Shown here one piece after another: positions 55,085-63,370 of a DNA stretch of 64,000 nt. This stretch comes from Providencia rettgeri (GTDB lineage Bacteria; Pseudomonadota; Gammaproteobacteria; Enterobacterales; Enterobacteriaceae), in assembly GCF_023205015.1 (NCBI RefSeq), contig NZ_CP096259.1:65769-129768 (forward strand), given 5' to 3'. Position 1 is the first letter of the stretch. Each line of letters begins with the position of its first letter. Made by a program: the position numbers and the translations under genes. Below the pieces are notes generated by a model. The model saw only the letters and a list, made by a program, of their open reading frames with translations. It did no database searches and was not told where the DNA came from.

Positions 55085-55132
55085 TGTGTTTATGTGTTAA
55101 TGCACGTTTGTGTTTATGTGTTAATGCACATT
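55085..55132. repeat. 8-bp phased repeat array 2, between parF and parG
   Basis: Six contiguous octads: TGTGTTTA, TGTGTTAA, TGCACGTT, TGTGTTTA, TGTGTTAA, TGCACATT, forming a 24-bp direct repeat. The last two bases enter the parF stop codon. Its position suggests binding by ParG and separate control of parG. Confidence 0.8.
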
Positions 55133-55754
55133 ATGACTCAAAAATAGTCAGAATTTCTTTGGTTAGTATTTCAATCTCGCCTTTTGCATTTCCATCATTA
55201 GTTTCAAAAATACTCTTACCATCCAGAATAGATTTGATATAGCTCTGCCGTTGAGAAATGGCTGTTTTGAAAGAAGGTAAGCCGGTATCTTTGAGGTTGT
55301 CTTTTAATACTTGCAACATAGTAGTTTGGTCAATTTTGCGAGTGATCAGGAACCTAGCTTCTACTTTGCGGCTGTATGCCTGAGCTTCAAGAACTGATGT
55401 AACACTACCGGCTGCGGAAAAATCAAGAGGGCTTGGCGAGACTGGAATTATAACAAGGTCACTAACCATAACCGCTGCTGAAGTAATTACAGAAAGCGAA
55501 CCAGCACCATCTACAATGACAAAATCATAATCACTTAGATCCTTACGGATGCTATAAACGTCTTTCTCACTGGCTGCGGTGAAAACATCATAATCACAGT
55601 TCCCTTCTTTAGACCAGTTAGATAGGCTCATTTGAGGGTCTGTATCGACAACCGCTAACGAATAACCGGCTCTTTGCATAGCAGTAGCAACGTTTATGAC
55701 GGTGGTTGTTTTTCCAGACCCGCCTTTCGGATTTAAAAAAGAAATAACCTTCAC
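55131..55754 (-). CDS. parF: ParF-type (ParA superfamily) partition ATPase
   Basis: 207 residues, the ParF/type Ib length. Deviant Walker A FLNPKGGSGKTTT, Walker A' VVDTDPQMS, Walker B FVIVDGAGS. Without an N-terminal DNA-binding domain, regulation is left to the ParG-like protein. ATP-driven polymers or gradients on the nucleoid position plasmid copies. Transcribed leftward from behind octad arrays 3 and 4. Confidence 0.92.
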   Translation of the reverse strand: MKVISFLNPKGGSGKTTTVINVATAMQRAGYSLAVVDTDPQMSLSNWSKEGNCDYDVFTAASEKDVYSIRKDLSDYDFVIVDGAGSLSVITSAAVMVSDLVIIPVSPSPLDFSAAGSVTSVLEAQAYSRKVEARFLITRKIDQTTMLQVLKDNLKDTGLPSFKTAISQRQSYIKSILDGKSIFETNDGNAKGEIEILTKEILTIFES

Positions 55755-55817
55755 TGGAAACCCTCATATGTGTGTTTGTGTTTTGTTCATTATCTAAGTA
55801 AGCCTAAAAATAATCAA

Positions 55818-55865
55818 TGTGTATTTGTGTATATGTGTGTTTGAGCATAAACACATAGACACATA
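55818..55865. repeat. 8-bp phased repeat array 3, upstream of parF
   Basis: TGTGTATT, TGTGTATA, TGTGTGTT, then TGAGCATA and two inverted-type octads AACACATA and GACACATA in the same 8-bp phase. Likely parF operator/centromere. Confidence 0.75.
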
Positions 55866-55917
55866 CGGACCTTATCAAACTCACACTTTATATGTGACAT
55901 AAAGACACATACACTTA

Positions 55918-55949
55918 TGTGTTAATGTGTTTATGTGTTTATGTGTTTA
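55918..55949. repeat. 8-bp phased repeat array 4
   Basis: Four contiguous octads TGTGTTAA, TGTGTTTA, TGTGTTTA, TGTGTTTA, the most regular array. Lies 170 bp upstream of parF and 77 bp upstream of mazE. Confidence 0.85.
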
Positions 55950-56026
55950 TTATAATCAACAATGTTGATACATTGAAATTGGGGTGCTACTATTAAAACT
56001 CGGACGTTGAATTGTAGAGGTGATAA

Positions 56027-56272
56027 ATGGCTCAGGTCACAGTAAAAAAATGGGGCAATAGCCCGTCTGTACGGCTTCCTGTTGCAATCATGCAAAAAGC
56101 GGCACTTAGCGTTGATGATACGGTTGAAATAGCGGTAGAAGAAGGTCGTATCATCATTACGCCAGTTAAAGCGGTAGAATACTCATTAGATAATTTGTTA
56201 GCCGGTATCACACCGGAGAATATCCATGAGAAAGTAGACTTCGGAGCTCGAACAGGTAAGGAATTAATTTAA
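56027..56272 (+). CDS. mazE: MazE/PemI-type antitoxin
   Basis: 81 residues. AbrB/MazE-fold DNA-binding N-terminus (VTVKKWGNSPSVRLPVAIMQ), acidic C-terminal half that would wrap the toxin. Autoregulator of the pair. GAGGTG ribosome-binding site. Overlaps the toxin gene by one base. Confidence 0.93.
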   Translation: MAQVTVKKWGNSPSVRLPVAIMQKAALSVDDTVEIAVEEGRIIITPVKAVEYSLDNLLAGITPENIHEKVDFGARTGKELI

Positions 56273-56604
56273 TGGTATCTCGATACGTACCTGATTCTGG
56301 CGATTTGATTTGGATTGACTTTGATCCAGTTGAAGGACATGAGCAGGGCGGTCATCGTCCAGCAGTTGTCCTTAGCCCTTTTGCATACAATAATAAAGTA
56401 GGGCTCTTACTATGCGTACCATGTACAACTAAAGGCAAAGGCTATCCATTTGAATGCGAACTCTCGAACGAAAGAGACAGCTACGCATTAGCGGATCAAG
56501 TTACATGTGTTGACTGGAGAGCTCGTAAAGTTACTAAAAAGGGCAAAGTGGAGGCATCAGAACTGGCAGAGATAAAAGCTAAAGCAAAGGCGTTAATAGG
56601 ATAG
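56272..56604 (+). CDS. mazF: MazF/PemK-type endoribonuclease toxin
   Basis: 110 residues; MazF fold with GDLIWIDFDPVEGHEQGGHRPAVVLS at the N-terminus and VPCTTKGKGYPFE. Cleaves mRNA at short sequences when the antitoxin decays, killing or arresting plasmid-free cells. The arginine in GGHRPAVV is kept. Complete, so the pair is probably functional. Confidence 0.94.
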   Translation: MVSRYVPDSGDLIWIDFDPVEGHEQGGHRPAVVLSPFAYNNKVGLLLCVPCTTKGKGYPFECELSNERDSYALADQVTCVDWRARKVTKKGKVEASELAEIKAKAKALIG

Positions 56605-56634
56605 ATATAATACTTATAAGGGTTATGGGATAGA

Positions 56635-57015
56635 ATGGAAAATGAGACACTACACACAGCAACAGGTAATCAAACTCCTTTAGATAATGCTGTATCGTCA
56701 TTAAACTCTATTTTAGATGTTATTTTCACAGTAAATGATTATGTTTTATTTTTTATAATTTTAATAATAATTTTCGCTAAATCGAAGTCAAGACTATTCA
56801 AATTGGCTTTTGGTTATTCTGGTATATCAGTTGTATTTTTACTCTCTAGCTATTTTCTCAGGGATGATTTACTGTTTGATATTAATAATACACCGCGATT
56901 CGGATTATTGATGATCAATATCGGCATGATTACAACAGCATTATATTTAATATACTGGCTTATCTATCTATTCAACGAAAGTGGTATGATTGATAGCAAA
57001 AAGAGTGAGCCATAG
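56635..57015 (+). CDS. Predicted membrane protein
   Basis: 126 residues with three hydrophobic segments (about residues 35-48, 56-74 and 88-112). Not recognised. Lies 30 bp after mazF with GGGATAGA before the ATG and could be cotranscribed with the toxin pair. Confidence 0.6.
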   Translation: MENETLHTATGNQTPLDNAVSSLNSILDVIFTVNDYVLFFIILIIIFAKSKSRLFKLAFGYSGISVVFLLSSYFLRDDLLFDINNTPRFGLLMINIGMITTALYLIYWLIYLFNESGMIDSKKSEP

Positions 57016-57060
57016 CTAACCGAAAAAGGGTGCTTGTATCACCAACCCATCGTAATCTGT

Positions 57061-57090
57061 AAAAGAGAAAATGTGGGGTTTCCCCCCACA
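57061..57090 (-). terminator. Terminator of the hok-like mRNA
   Basis: On the minus strand TGTGGGG...CCCCACA (57072-57090) is followed by ATTTTCTCTTTT. It ends 13 bp beyond the hok-like stop codon. Confidence 0.75.
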
Positions 57091-57102
57091 AAAGCAACAC
57101 TA

Positions 57103-57243
57103 CTAATTACATGATAGTGTTGCCTGAACCACCGTACCTCCGCTTGTAAAATTGAGTGAACATAAACGATCACGCATTAACAAAGAGAAGCACAGAACTG
57201 TGATACACACAGTAATCAGCCCTATCAGGGCAAATTTGCTCAT
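57103..57243 (-). CDS. hok: Hok/Gef-family type I toxin
   Basis: 46 residues. One membrane helix (ALIGLITVCITVLCFSLL) is followed by RDRLC, the family's conserved positive-Cys motif after the helix, and a short GGTVVQAT periplasmic tail. AAGGAG lies 9 bp before the ATG. Hok proteins depolarise the membrane of plasmid-free cells and are normally silenced by an antisense RNA. The opposite-strand frame across this stretch (57152-57397) is a shadow. Confidence 0.82.
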   Translation of the reverse strand: MSKFALIGLITVCITVLCFSLLMRDRLCSLNFTSGGTVVQATLSCN

Positions 57244-57420
57244 TTCTCTTGACTCCTTGAGTAAAAGGAGACAGAATCAAATTGCAACGTTTGTAGACTG
57301 CCTCGAGTTAAGGATTATTCCTAATTCGGGGCTTTCGTCTTTTTGGCTCTTGGCTATGCTCGAACCAAAACGATTCAAGCACCCAAGGCAATATTAGCAG
57401 ATTATTATTAAGAGACATAC
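57244..57420 (-). ncRNA. hok-like mRNA leader, probable Sok antisense region
   Basis: The leader on the minus strand contains a pairing segment GCCCCGAATTAGGA...TCCTTAACTCGAGGC (about 57302-57334), like the folded leaders of hok mRNAs. A Sok-type antisense RNA would be read rightward here; its promoter was not identified. From 57421 to 57562 only AT-rich sequence without a gene is seen. Confidence 0.5.
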
Positions 57421-57562
57421 TGTTAATTGAAAATTATAATACTATATTTTAATTATGTTTTTTGCTTTCTTAATAAAGAATTTATCCAATAAAACGGTTA
57501 TTAATATCAATATAACAAACAAATCAACCTATAATTAACAACAGCCTCTAAGGAAAAATATT

Positions 57563-58021
57563 TTATTGAATTACCACATTATCTAAAAAAACAGCCAAAT
57601 GTAGATATTCAATTTCATCAAGGTTAGTAAGACTTGATTTTGAATTTAATAATTCCATTTTAATTTCATTTGAAAGATGGTCTAACAGAATCCTATCAAC
57701 ATTAGATAATCGACCTATTTTGTCCTCTGCCGGAAAATTTAAAATAATATATCCTGCATCAGTGATTTTAGATATTATCTCGTAATCTTTCCTTGATATT
57801 TTAATCTTTTCAGGTTTGATTTTCGGTTTTGTTTTTATTCCTTTCCTTTCATTATCAAGGCGTTTCAGCCATTCCCTTTTATAAATTCCCCCATTTTGGA
57901 TAACTCTGACTCGCCACTCTACTGACTCAAAATCTGAAAGTCGATTAAAATCATTTTTATCTATATTTTTCAAGGGGATAAATCTATCCCCAATTATAAA
58001 CCGAAAGATTTGTTTAATCAT
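57563..58021 (-). CDS. Hypothetical protein
   Basis: 152 residues, Lys- and Ile-rich, very low GC. N-terminal FRFIIGDRFIPLKN and a basic middle region (KTKPKIKPEKIKISRKD). Soluble; not recognised. Leftward, with two small membrane-protein genes upstream on the same strand. Confidence 0.55.
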   Translation of the reverse strand: MIKQIFRFIIGDRFIPLKNIDKNDFNRLSDFESVEWRVRVIQNGGIYKREWLKRLDNERKGIKTKPKIKPEKIKISRKDYEIISKITDAGYIILNFPAEDKIGRLSNVDRILLDHLSNEIKMELLNSKSSLTNLDEIEYLHLAVFLDNVVIQ

Positions 58022-58119
58022 GTATATCTATCTCTCTTTGAATTTCAAATATATTTCAGAATTAAACTAAAAAAACGAAATACATTAAATTTAGTTACTT
58101 ATGACAAATTTGTAGAAAT

Positions 58120-58377
58120 TTAAAGAACGAATATCAAAGCAAAAATCAGGATTAACAACAAAATTGAAGCAACTAAGTAGGCAATAACTTTGCTTGTTGC
58201 TCCATTTTGGTTATAGGTAATCAAAAAGATATTTGCACCAGATAGAATATATAATAGAACAAAGAAGAATCCATTTAATCGAATTGAACCTTCAAATAGA
58301 AACATACCAAATAAAATAAAAACCATTATTGAAAATACAAGACTGATTACCATTTCTAGTTTTTTTAAATTCATCAC
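58120..58377 (-). CDS. Small predicted membrane protein
   Basis: 85 residues, three hydrophobic segments (VISLVFSIMVFILFGMFLF, FFFVLLYILSGANIFLI and a C-terminal ASILLLILIFALIFV). Not recognised. Middle gene of the leftward trio at 57563-58682. Confidence 0.5.
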   Translation of the reverse strand: MMNLKKLEMVISLVFSIMVFILFGMFLFEGSIRLNGFFFVLLYILSGANIFLITYNQNGATSKVIAYLVASILLLILIFALIFVL

Positions 58378-58412
58378 AACCTCTTTAATTAATTGTAGAG
58401 TTTACAAGAATA

Positions 58413-58682
58413 TCACTTCATCGACTGATTATATCTATCAATAGCCGCATCGTAATAATCCTTATCTACTTCAATACTGTAACTTTCATCACCTAGTACG
58501 TAGAGAATTTTATAATCTCGCTCGATGGTTCGATAAATTTTTAACTGGCTATATCGCTTTCCATCTTTCACGGCTTTCTTATTAAAATCGGATTTGAATA
58601 TGTAAACTAATAACATTACGAATGCTAGACAGATCCAAAATGTAATAACCAAACCAAAGCCCAAGTCATTTACCGCTGACAT
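58413..58682 (-). CDS. Small single-span membrane protein
   Basis: 89 residues: N-terminal membrane segment (FGLVITFWICLAFVMLLVYI) and a charged tail with many Tyr (RYSQLKIYRTIERDYKILY). Not recognised. Confidence 0.5.
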   Translation of the reverse strand: MSAVNDLGFGLVITFWICLAFVMLLVYIFKSDFNKKAVKDGKRYSQLKIYRTIERDYKILYVLGDESYSIEVDKDYYDAAIDRYNQSMK

Positions 58683-58975
58683 TATCCCTCTCCGAAACAG
58701 TTAGGTAATTAGTAATGTAAAAATCATTATTAGTTTTATGAACTTACAACGTAATTTCATTATACAACAATTTAAAGATTGCAAGCCTTTTAATGCGTAC
58801 TAATACCGATATTTTAGCTATTCGATGATAAATACCTGTGCTACCCTTTACTCGGTTAAATATGTATTTAATGTAGTAACTTAAAATCTTTTCTGATTTC
58901 TGGCGGGTATTGCTGATTGACGCACCAGAATCAACCATTATTTTGAGACAAATTTTCTACACCAAGAGGGTACAG

Positions 58976-59929
58976 ATGGGAGAGTTAATATTACGTGACG
59001 GTGTAACAAGTATTGTTGATGTCAATAACATGACGAAAAACACCCACAATCCAGCGACCAGTTATTTGTTACGGCTGCGTTCCAAGCAGAGTCAAAAGAC
59101 AATGCGCTCCTGCCTTGTATCGGTGGTCAAATTATTTCGGTCTACCGACCCGTTCACCTTTGATTGGTCCATCATGGATCGGGATTCAGTCCAGTTGGTA
59201 CTCCAAAAATTGCTACTGGAGAAAAAGACCCCAAATAGTATCAACTTGGTTCTGAGTGCCATTAAAGGCGTTGCTGAAGAAGCCAGAGCATCACGGATCA
59301 TCGACAGTGATACCTATCAGGATATTCGCACCGTCAGGCGCATCCGTGGTAATCGCATTGGCAGAGGCAGATCACTGAGTAGTAGCGAAATAATTGCGAT
59401 TTATCAGTATCTTGACAGCCAAAATTCCGCTGTTTCGATACGTGATGCTGCGATTGTTTCGTTAATGCTCGGGTGTGGTTTACGGCGTGCAGAAGTTACT
59501 TTATTAGATATTGATGATATCAATTTTGATAATAATGCCGTTAAAATCATGGGAAAGGGTAATAAAGAAAGAACAAATTTCATGCCAAATGATACTGTAC
59601 GGCGTACTCGCATGTGGATAGAAACCGTCAGAGGGGATCATGCCGGTGCAATTTTCACCCGTATACGTAAAAATGATGATGTAACATGCGATAGAATAAC
59701 CACAGATGGTTTACGATATATTATTGAAAAATTAGTAAAAGATTCAAATTCTGAGTCATTTACACCCCATGACTGCCGCCGAACATATGGAACAAAACTG
59801 TTAGAGCTTGGTGAGGACCTGTTAACTGTCAGGGAGGCTATGGGGCACAGTAGCGTAGCGACCACACAGCGGTATGACAAACGAGGTATAACACGCTTAG
59901 AAGCTGCTGCAAGGAATCTTATATACTAA
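58976..59929 (+). CDS. Tyrosine recombinase/phage-type integrase
   Basis: 317 residues from MGELILRDGV, preferred over an upstream ATG because AGAGGG precedes it. SAM-like N-terminal domain, then the catalytic domain: Arg in GCGLRRAEV, Lys in GKGNKER, His-x-x-Arg in TPHDCRRTYG, His in GHSSVATT, Tyr in TQRYDKR. All residues are present. The DUF4365 gene follows after 15 bp. No attachment-site duplication was found. Confidence 0.92.
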   Translation: MGELILRDGVTSIVDVNNMTKNTHNPATSYLLRLRSKQSQKTMRSCLVSVVKLFRSTDPFTFDWSIMDRDSVQLVLQKLLLEKKTPNSINLVLSAIKGVAEEARASRIIDSDTYQDIRTVRRIRGNRIGRGRSLSSSEIIAIYQYLDSQNSAVSIRDAAIVSLMLGCGLRRAEVTLLDIDDINFDNNAVKIMGKGNKERTNFMPNDTVRRTRMWIETVRGDHAGAIFTRIRKNDDVTCDRITTDGLRYIIEKLVKDSNSESFTPHDCRRTYGTKLLELGEDLLTVREAMGHSSVATTQRYDKRGITRLEAAARNLIY

Positions 59930-59944
59930 TGATAGGATGGAAAA

Positions 59945-60760
59945 ATGAGATCTGAAACGCACATTACCGAAACAGAAGCAAAAAAAATTGTTAATAACCA
60001 GATACCTAGCGATAAGTGGGTGTTACGTTCAATTGATGAACGTGACTATGGGACAGACTTCATGATTGAAATATTTGAAAACAATAATCCAACGGGTGAT
60101 TGTTTTTTTGTACAATCTAAAGGAACTGTCAGTTCATTTGATGAAACTGTAAAACTAAGTTTTCCTGTTAAAACAATAAAATACGCATTATTATTTAACG
60201 TTCCTTTTTTTATATTTTACACATCAATACCATCAAATGAAACTAAATACATATGGTTACAAAAGTATGTGGAAATACACCTTAATAATAAAAATAAAAA
60301 ATGGCAGCAACAAGAATCAGTGACAATCACATTCCCTGAAGAAAATGATCTATCCTCGAATATTGAAAAAGTAAATGAACTATTAACGAATCACCGCGCA
60401 ACGTCACAAAGTTTAGCATTTCTAAAAGTATATGAAGAACTAGTGTTTCACGCTAGAAATGTTTTATCTGGTGAATTTGGAGTGGGTCATACTTGTGTTA
60501 TTTACTGTTACAAATTAGCAAAATTAAATTGGTTAATTAATTATCTAGCATCTAATACTTGTGTGAATATCGAAAGAATGAGTATTTTCAATATGAAAGA
60601 TGCATTTGAAGAAATTGCAAGTACAAATATTATTGACAATGAAAACAGGAACATAATTACTGAACAATTAAAATTATTGAGCGAATTGAAACAAATTATT
60701 ATATCAACAGAATCAAGGGAAGAACTAGGCTGTGAAAATTACGGTTTATTCCCATTTTAA
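59945..60760 (+). CDS. DUF4365 domain protein, nuclease-like
   Basis: 271 residues. The N-terminal 150 residues match DUF4365: ERDYGTDFMIEIF, then CFFVQSKGT. The D...E...Q-x-K pattern suggests a PD-(D/E)XK-type nuclease core. The C-terminal half is helical and unrecognised. DUF4365 proteins occur in mobile elements and putative anti-phage loci. Starts 15 bp after the recombinase, ends 20 bp before the next gene. Confidence 0.78.
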   Translation: MRSETHITETEAKKIVNNQIPSDKWVLRSIDERDYGTDFMIEIFENNNPTGDCFFVQSKGTVSSFDETVKLSFPVKTIKYALLFNVPFFIFYTSIPSNETKYIWLQKYVEIHLNNKNKKWQQQESVTITFPEENDLSSNIEKVNELLTNHRATSQSLAFLKVYEELVFHARNVLSGEFGVGHTCVIYCYKLAKLNWLINYLASNTCVNIERMSIFNMKDAFEEIASTNIIDNENRNIITEQLKLLSELKQIIISTESREELGCENYGLFPF

Positions 60761-60780
60761 TTACATCAAGTGAAATAAAC

Positions 60781-61791
60781 ATGCGAAATCTAACGGTATG
60801 GACATTATCTGAAATAACAAAACTATTCGGAACCATTAATGAGCCGTTTTTCATCGAAAAGATATGCAGATTTACCGGACGTAGTGTAAATGATGTCCTC
60901 TCAAAATTATTGAACATGGGGTTGTGTGAAATAAACTATAAGGATAATAAGATATCTACGGCTAGGAATACTAATTTAAATCACCTCATTCCTCATTCAT
61001 CATTTATTCCTAAATTATTAGAACTTGGTTGGATATATGAGTTATCAAACAGGGAGGAATCTCTTAAAGCCCCCAAGTGGTGGGTAAGTAATGATCAATT
61101 CCCTATGAGCAACACTAACGATTTGAATCGTAATGAAACAGTATGGGTTAATGAAGAAATTCATACAGTTATCTCCATGATACAAAACAAGATGAACCTA
61201 AGCTCAATCGCAGATAAGATACATAGAAATCAATCATCTATTACCGCAATGTTAATAGATCTTGGTATTTTAGAATGCATTGATAAACAAGAAATCTTTT
61301 TGTCTGAAGTTAACGAATTGAAACTTTCAAAGTATACATTTAATAATGCGCTTGTTCTTATTAATCATGGATGGGTTGTTACCAACAATAATTTATCTGC
61401 GCCTAATTGGTGGATTGAAAATAACAAGGATAATGAGAATGTTCATAATAGCCACTACGATGAAAGGAAAGAAATAACCGGTAGTGATAGCAGACAACTG
61501 TATATGTTTGTTAAATCAGAATTAGAGGGCATACTAAACACTATTCATGAAAATAAGCGTATCGAAGAATTGTTAGATGTAACGTATTTAGGTTATACAC
61601 TTGCAGATTTAACGACCTACATTGGTATTACTTCAGTTAGGGCAGCAGGACAGGTCACAAAGAACAATAAAACCCACATGAGCTATTTTATGGATAAACC
61701 TTATAATATAAAGAAAATGTTGATTAACTTTGGTTGGAAAGTTTCAGATGATTCATTAGCAGCACCTGAATGGTGGTCTAATGAAGAATAA
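60781..61791 (+). CDS. Unrecognised three-module protein with GW...APxWW motifs
   Basis: 336 residues, no known family recognised. Three modules of about 115-120 residues each end in a similar tail: GW at 83-84 with APKWW at 97-101, GW at 197-198 with APNWW at 207-211, GW at 318-319 with APEWW at 328-332. Each tail follows a helix-turn-helix-like stretch (for example LSSIADKIHRNQSSITAMLI). A DNA- or nucleic-acid-binding repeat protein is plausible. Overlaps the next gene by 11 bp. Confidence 0.75.
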   Translation: MRNLTVWTLSEITKLFGTINEPFFIEKICRFTGRSVNDVLSKLLNMGLCEINYKDNKISTARNTNLNHLIPHSSFIPKLLELGWIYELSNREESLKAPKWWVSNDQFPMSNTNDLNRNETVWVNEEIHTVISMIQNKMNLSSIADKIHRNQSSITAMLIDLGILECIDKQEIFLSEVNELKLSKYTFNNALVLINHGWVVTNNNLSAPNWWIENNKDNENVHNSHYDERKEITGSDSRQLYMFVKSELEGILNTIHENKRIEELLDVTYLGYTLADLTTYIGITSVRAAGQVTKNNKTHMSYFMDKPYNIKKMLINFGWKVSDDSLAAPEWWSNEE

Positions 61792-62203
61792 ATACATCTC
61801 TTTCATACAGATTATTTTTTTTACCGTTGCTTGTGTATATCCAGCGTATTTATTAATACGCAGAAAAAACATAATTGATATTTCCATATTAATATTTATT
61901 GTATTAATTGCAGTAATTGGAGATTTTATAGAGTGCATAACATTAATTGAATTATCTAAGGTGTTAGCATCATTCTTTCTTATTGCGATTTATGTGAATT
62001 GCTACCGCAGATATTTTAAGCACTCTAAAAGTAATATTGATTCAATTAGTTTTAAAGCAGTAGATAATAAGATAGGATATCTTGTTTTTTCCAGTGAAAC
62101 TATATGTTATTTCTTGCCTTTAAAAATAAGTAGCCACTTTAATATGTTATGGTTTTATGGATACTTGAAAGCCATAACCATGCACCATCAAAATAGAAAG
62201 TGA
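61781..62203 (+). CDS. Predicted membrane protein
   Basis: 140 residues with hydrophobic segments at about 8-26, 32-50 and 60-76, then a soluble tail with FSSETICYFLPLKI. Start inside the end of the three-module gene, so it is translationally coupled to it. Not recognised; could be the membrane effector of that set. Confidence 0.6.
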   Translation: MKNKYISFIQIIFFTVACVYPAYLLIRRKNIIDISILIFIVLIAVIGDFIECITLIELSKVLASFFLIAIYVNCYRRYFKHSKSNIDSISFKAVDNKIGYLVFSSETICYFLPLKISSHFNMLWFYGYLKAITMHHQNRK

Positions 62204-62283
62204 TACTTTTAAGACTGTTTACTAAGAAAAAAGATACCATATAACGGGTACATTGCCTTTTTAATTTCTGAAGGCTGAAGCTC

Positions 62284-63033
62284 ATGAACTTCATAAGTAC
62301 CCTTATTCTTGCACTTATCCTACGAATTCTTTACCTCATATATCGAAAACGTAAGCCTAGTTTTTATACTGTTAGCTTGGTAATAATATCAGTTATTGTG
62401 TGGTCCGTTAAATCCTACCTATTGGACTATTACATTATCCCAACATCCTCTATGGCACCGACATTGAAAGCTGGTGATCTCATTTTTGCAAAGCCGGTTG
62501 ACGCGCAAAAAGAGCAATTGATGCGTGGAGATATAGTGATTTTCCGAGCTCCTGCATTCCCTTCATTCATTTATGTAAAACGCATTATCGGATTGGCTGG
62601 CGATACTGTCACTTATACCGATGATAAGTCGGTCCAGATCAACGGAAGGATGATCGGGCAGCTAAACCTTCATAATGACCATACGAGTACCTATCAGGCG
62701 CTTCAGGAACGTAATGCGCAACAATATGAGTACGTCATTGATAACCGTAAACCATTCGTTAAGCCAATTTATACACAATGGGTAATCCCTGATGGATATG
62801 TTTTTGTTCTTGGCGATAACAGGGATCACTCATGGGATTCACGGTTTTTTGAAAATGCGGTTGGAACTCCACGGCATTTGCGAGGGCTTGTTAAAAAGGA
62901 ACTTTTGATAAGCCGGTATTTAGCCACGGCTTTTACACTTGAGTTTATGAAAAGCGATTTTGATATAGGGGAGAATAGCTTAAAAGTAATTTCTGAAGCT
63001 CAAACGGCAGAGGGGAATGATGGGGATAAATAG
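62284..63033 (+). CDS. Signal peptidase I (S26 family)
   Basis: 249 residues. Two N-terminal membrane helices, catalytic Ser in IIPTSSMAPTL (about 57), catalytic Lys in FIYVKRIIGLAGD, and the GDNRDHSWDSR box. LepB-like, encoded on the plasmid; similar peptidases (TraF type) process pilins in conjugation systems. Overlaps the following lipoprotein gene by 17 bp. Confidence 0.9.
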   Translation: MNFISTLILALILRILYLIYRKRKPSFYTVSLVIISVIVWSVKSYLLDYYIIPTSSMAPTLKAGDLIFAKPVDAQKEQLMRGDIVIFRAPAFPSFIYVKRIIGLAGDTVTYTDDKSVQINGRMIGQLNLHNDHTSTYQALQERNAQQYEYVIDNRKPFVKPIYTQWVIPDGYVFVLGDNRDHSWDSRFFENAVGTPRHLRGLVKKELLISRYLATAFTLEFMKSDFDIGENSLKVISEAQTAEGNDGDK

Positions 63034-63370
63034 AAGCTGTATCGCATTAGTTTGCTTTTTCTTGTCCTCTTGTGGTTCTACCACAGGGGCGATCACTACA
63101 CACGAGCATCTTGTGACGCAAGCCGCACAAGATAAGCATGTCAGTTCTGGTGGCTTCGACAGAGTAGCTGATACCTATGTACTGGCAAGAGAGATTACTG
63201 GTCTTGAATCCAACGAAATAAAGCAACTCTATGAGGTGAAGGGGAGTGGCAACACATTAATAAAAATTGATATGGCATCTATACCATGCTCGATATTGCT
63301 TAAAAAGAACACAAGTCAAAGTAGTGAGATTTGGCTTATAACTGATATGGGTTGCAATGAATATTTATAA
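63017..63370 (+). CDS. Predicted lipoprotein
   Basis: 117 residues; lipobox FFLSSC at about residue 19, two further cysteines (SIPCSIL and MGCNEYL). Start overlaps the signal peptidase gene, end overlaps the SGNH hydrolase gene by 14 bp. Not recognised. Confidence 0.7.
   Translation: MMGINRSCIALVCFFLSSCGSTTGAITTHEHLVTQAAQDKHVSSGGFDRVADTYVLAREITGLESNEIKQLYEVKGSGNTLIKIDMASIPCSILLKKNTSQSSEIWLITDMGCNEYL

Noticed and set aside
54126..55949. CRISPR-like array
   Set aside because: The repeats are 8-bp units without spacers and there are no cas genes; they fit protein-binding arrays beside partition genes.
57152..57397. 81-codon plus-strand frame
   Set aside because: It lies opposite the hok-like gene and its leader, uses a TTG start without ribosome-binding site, and resembles nothing; treated as a shadow.
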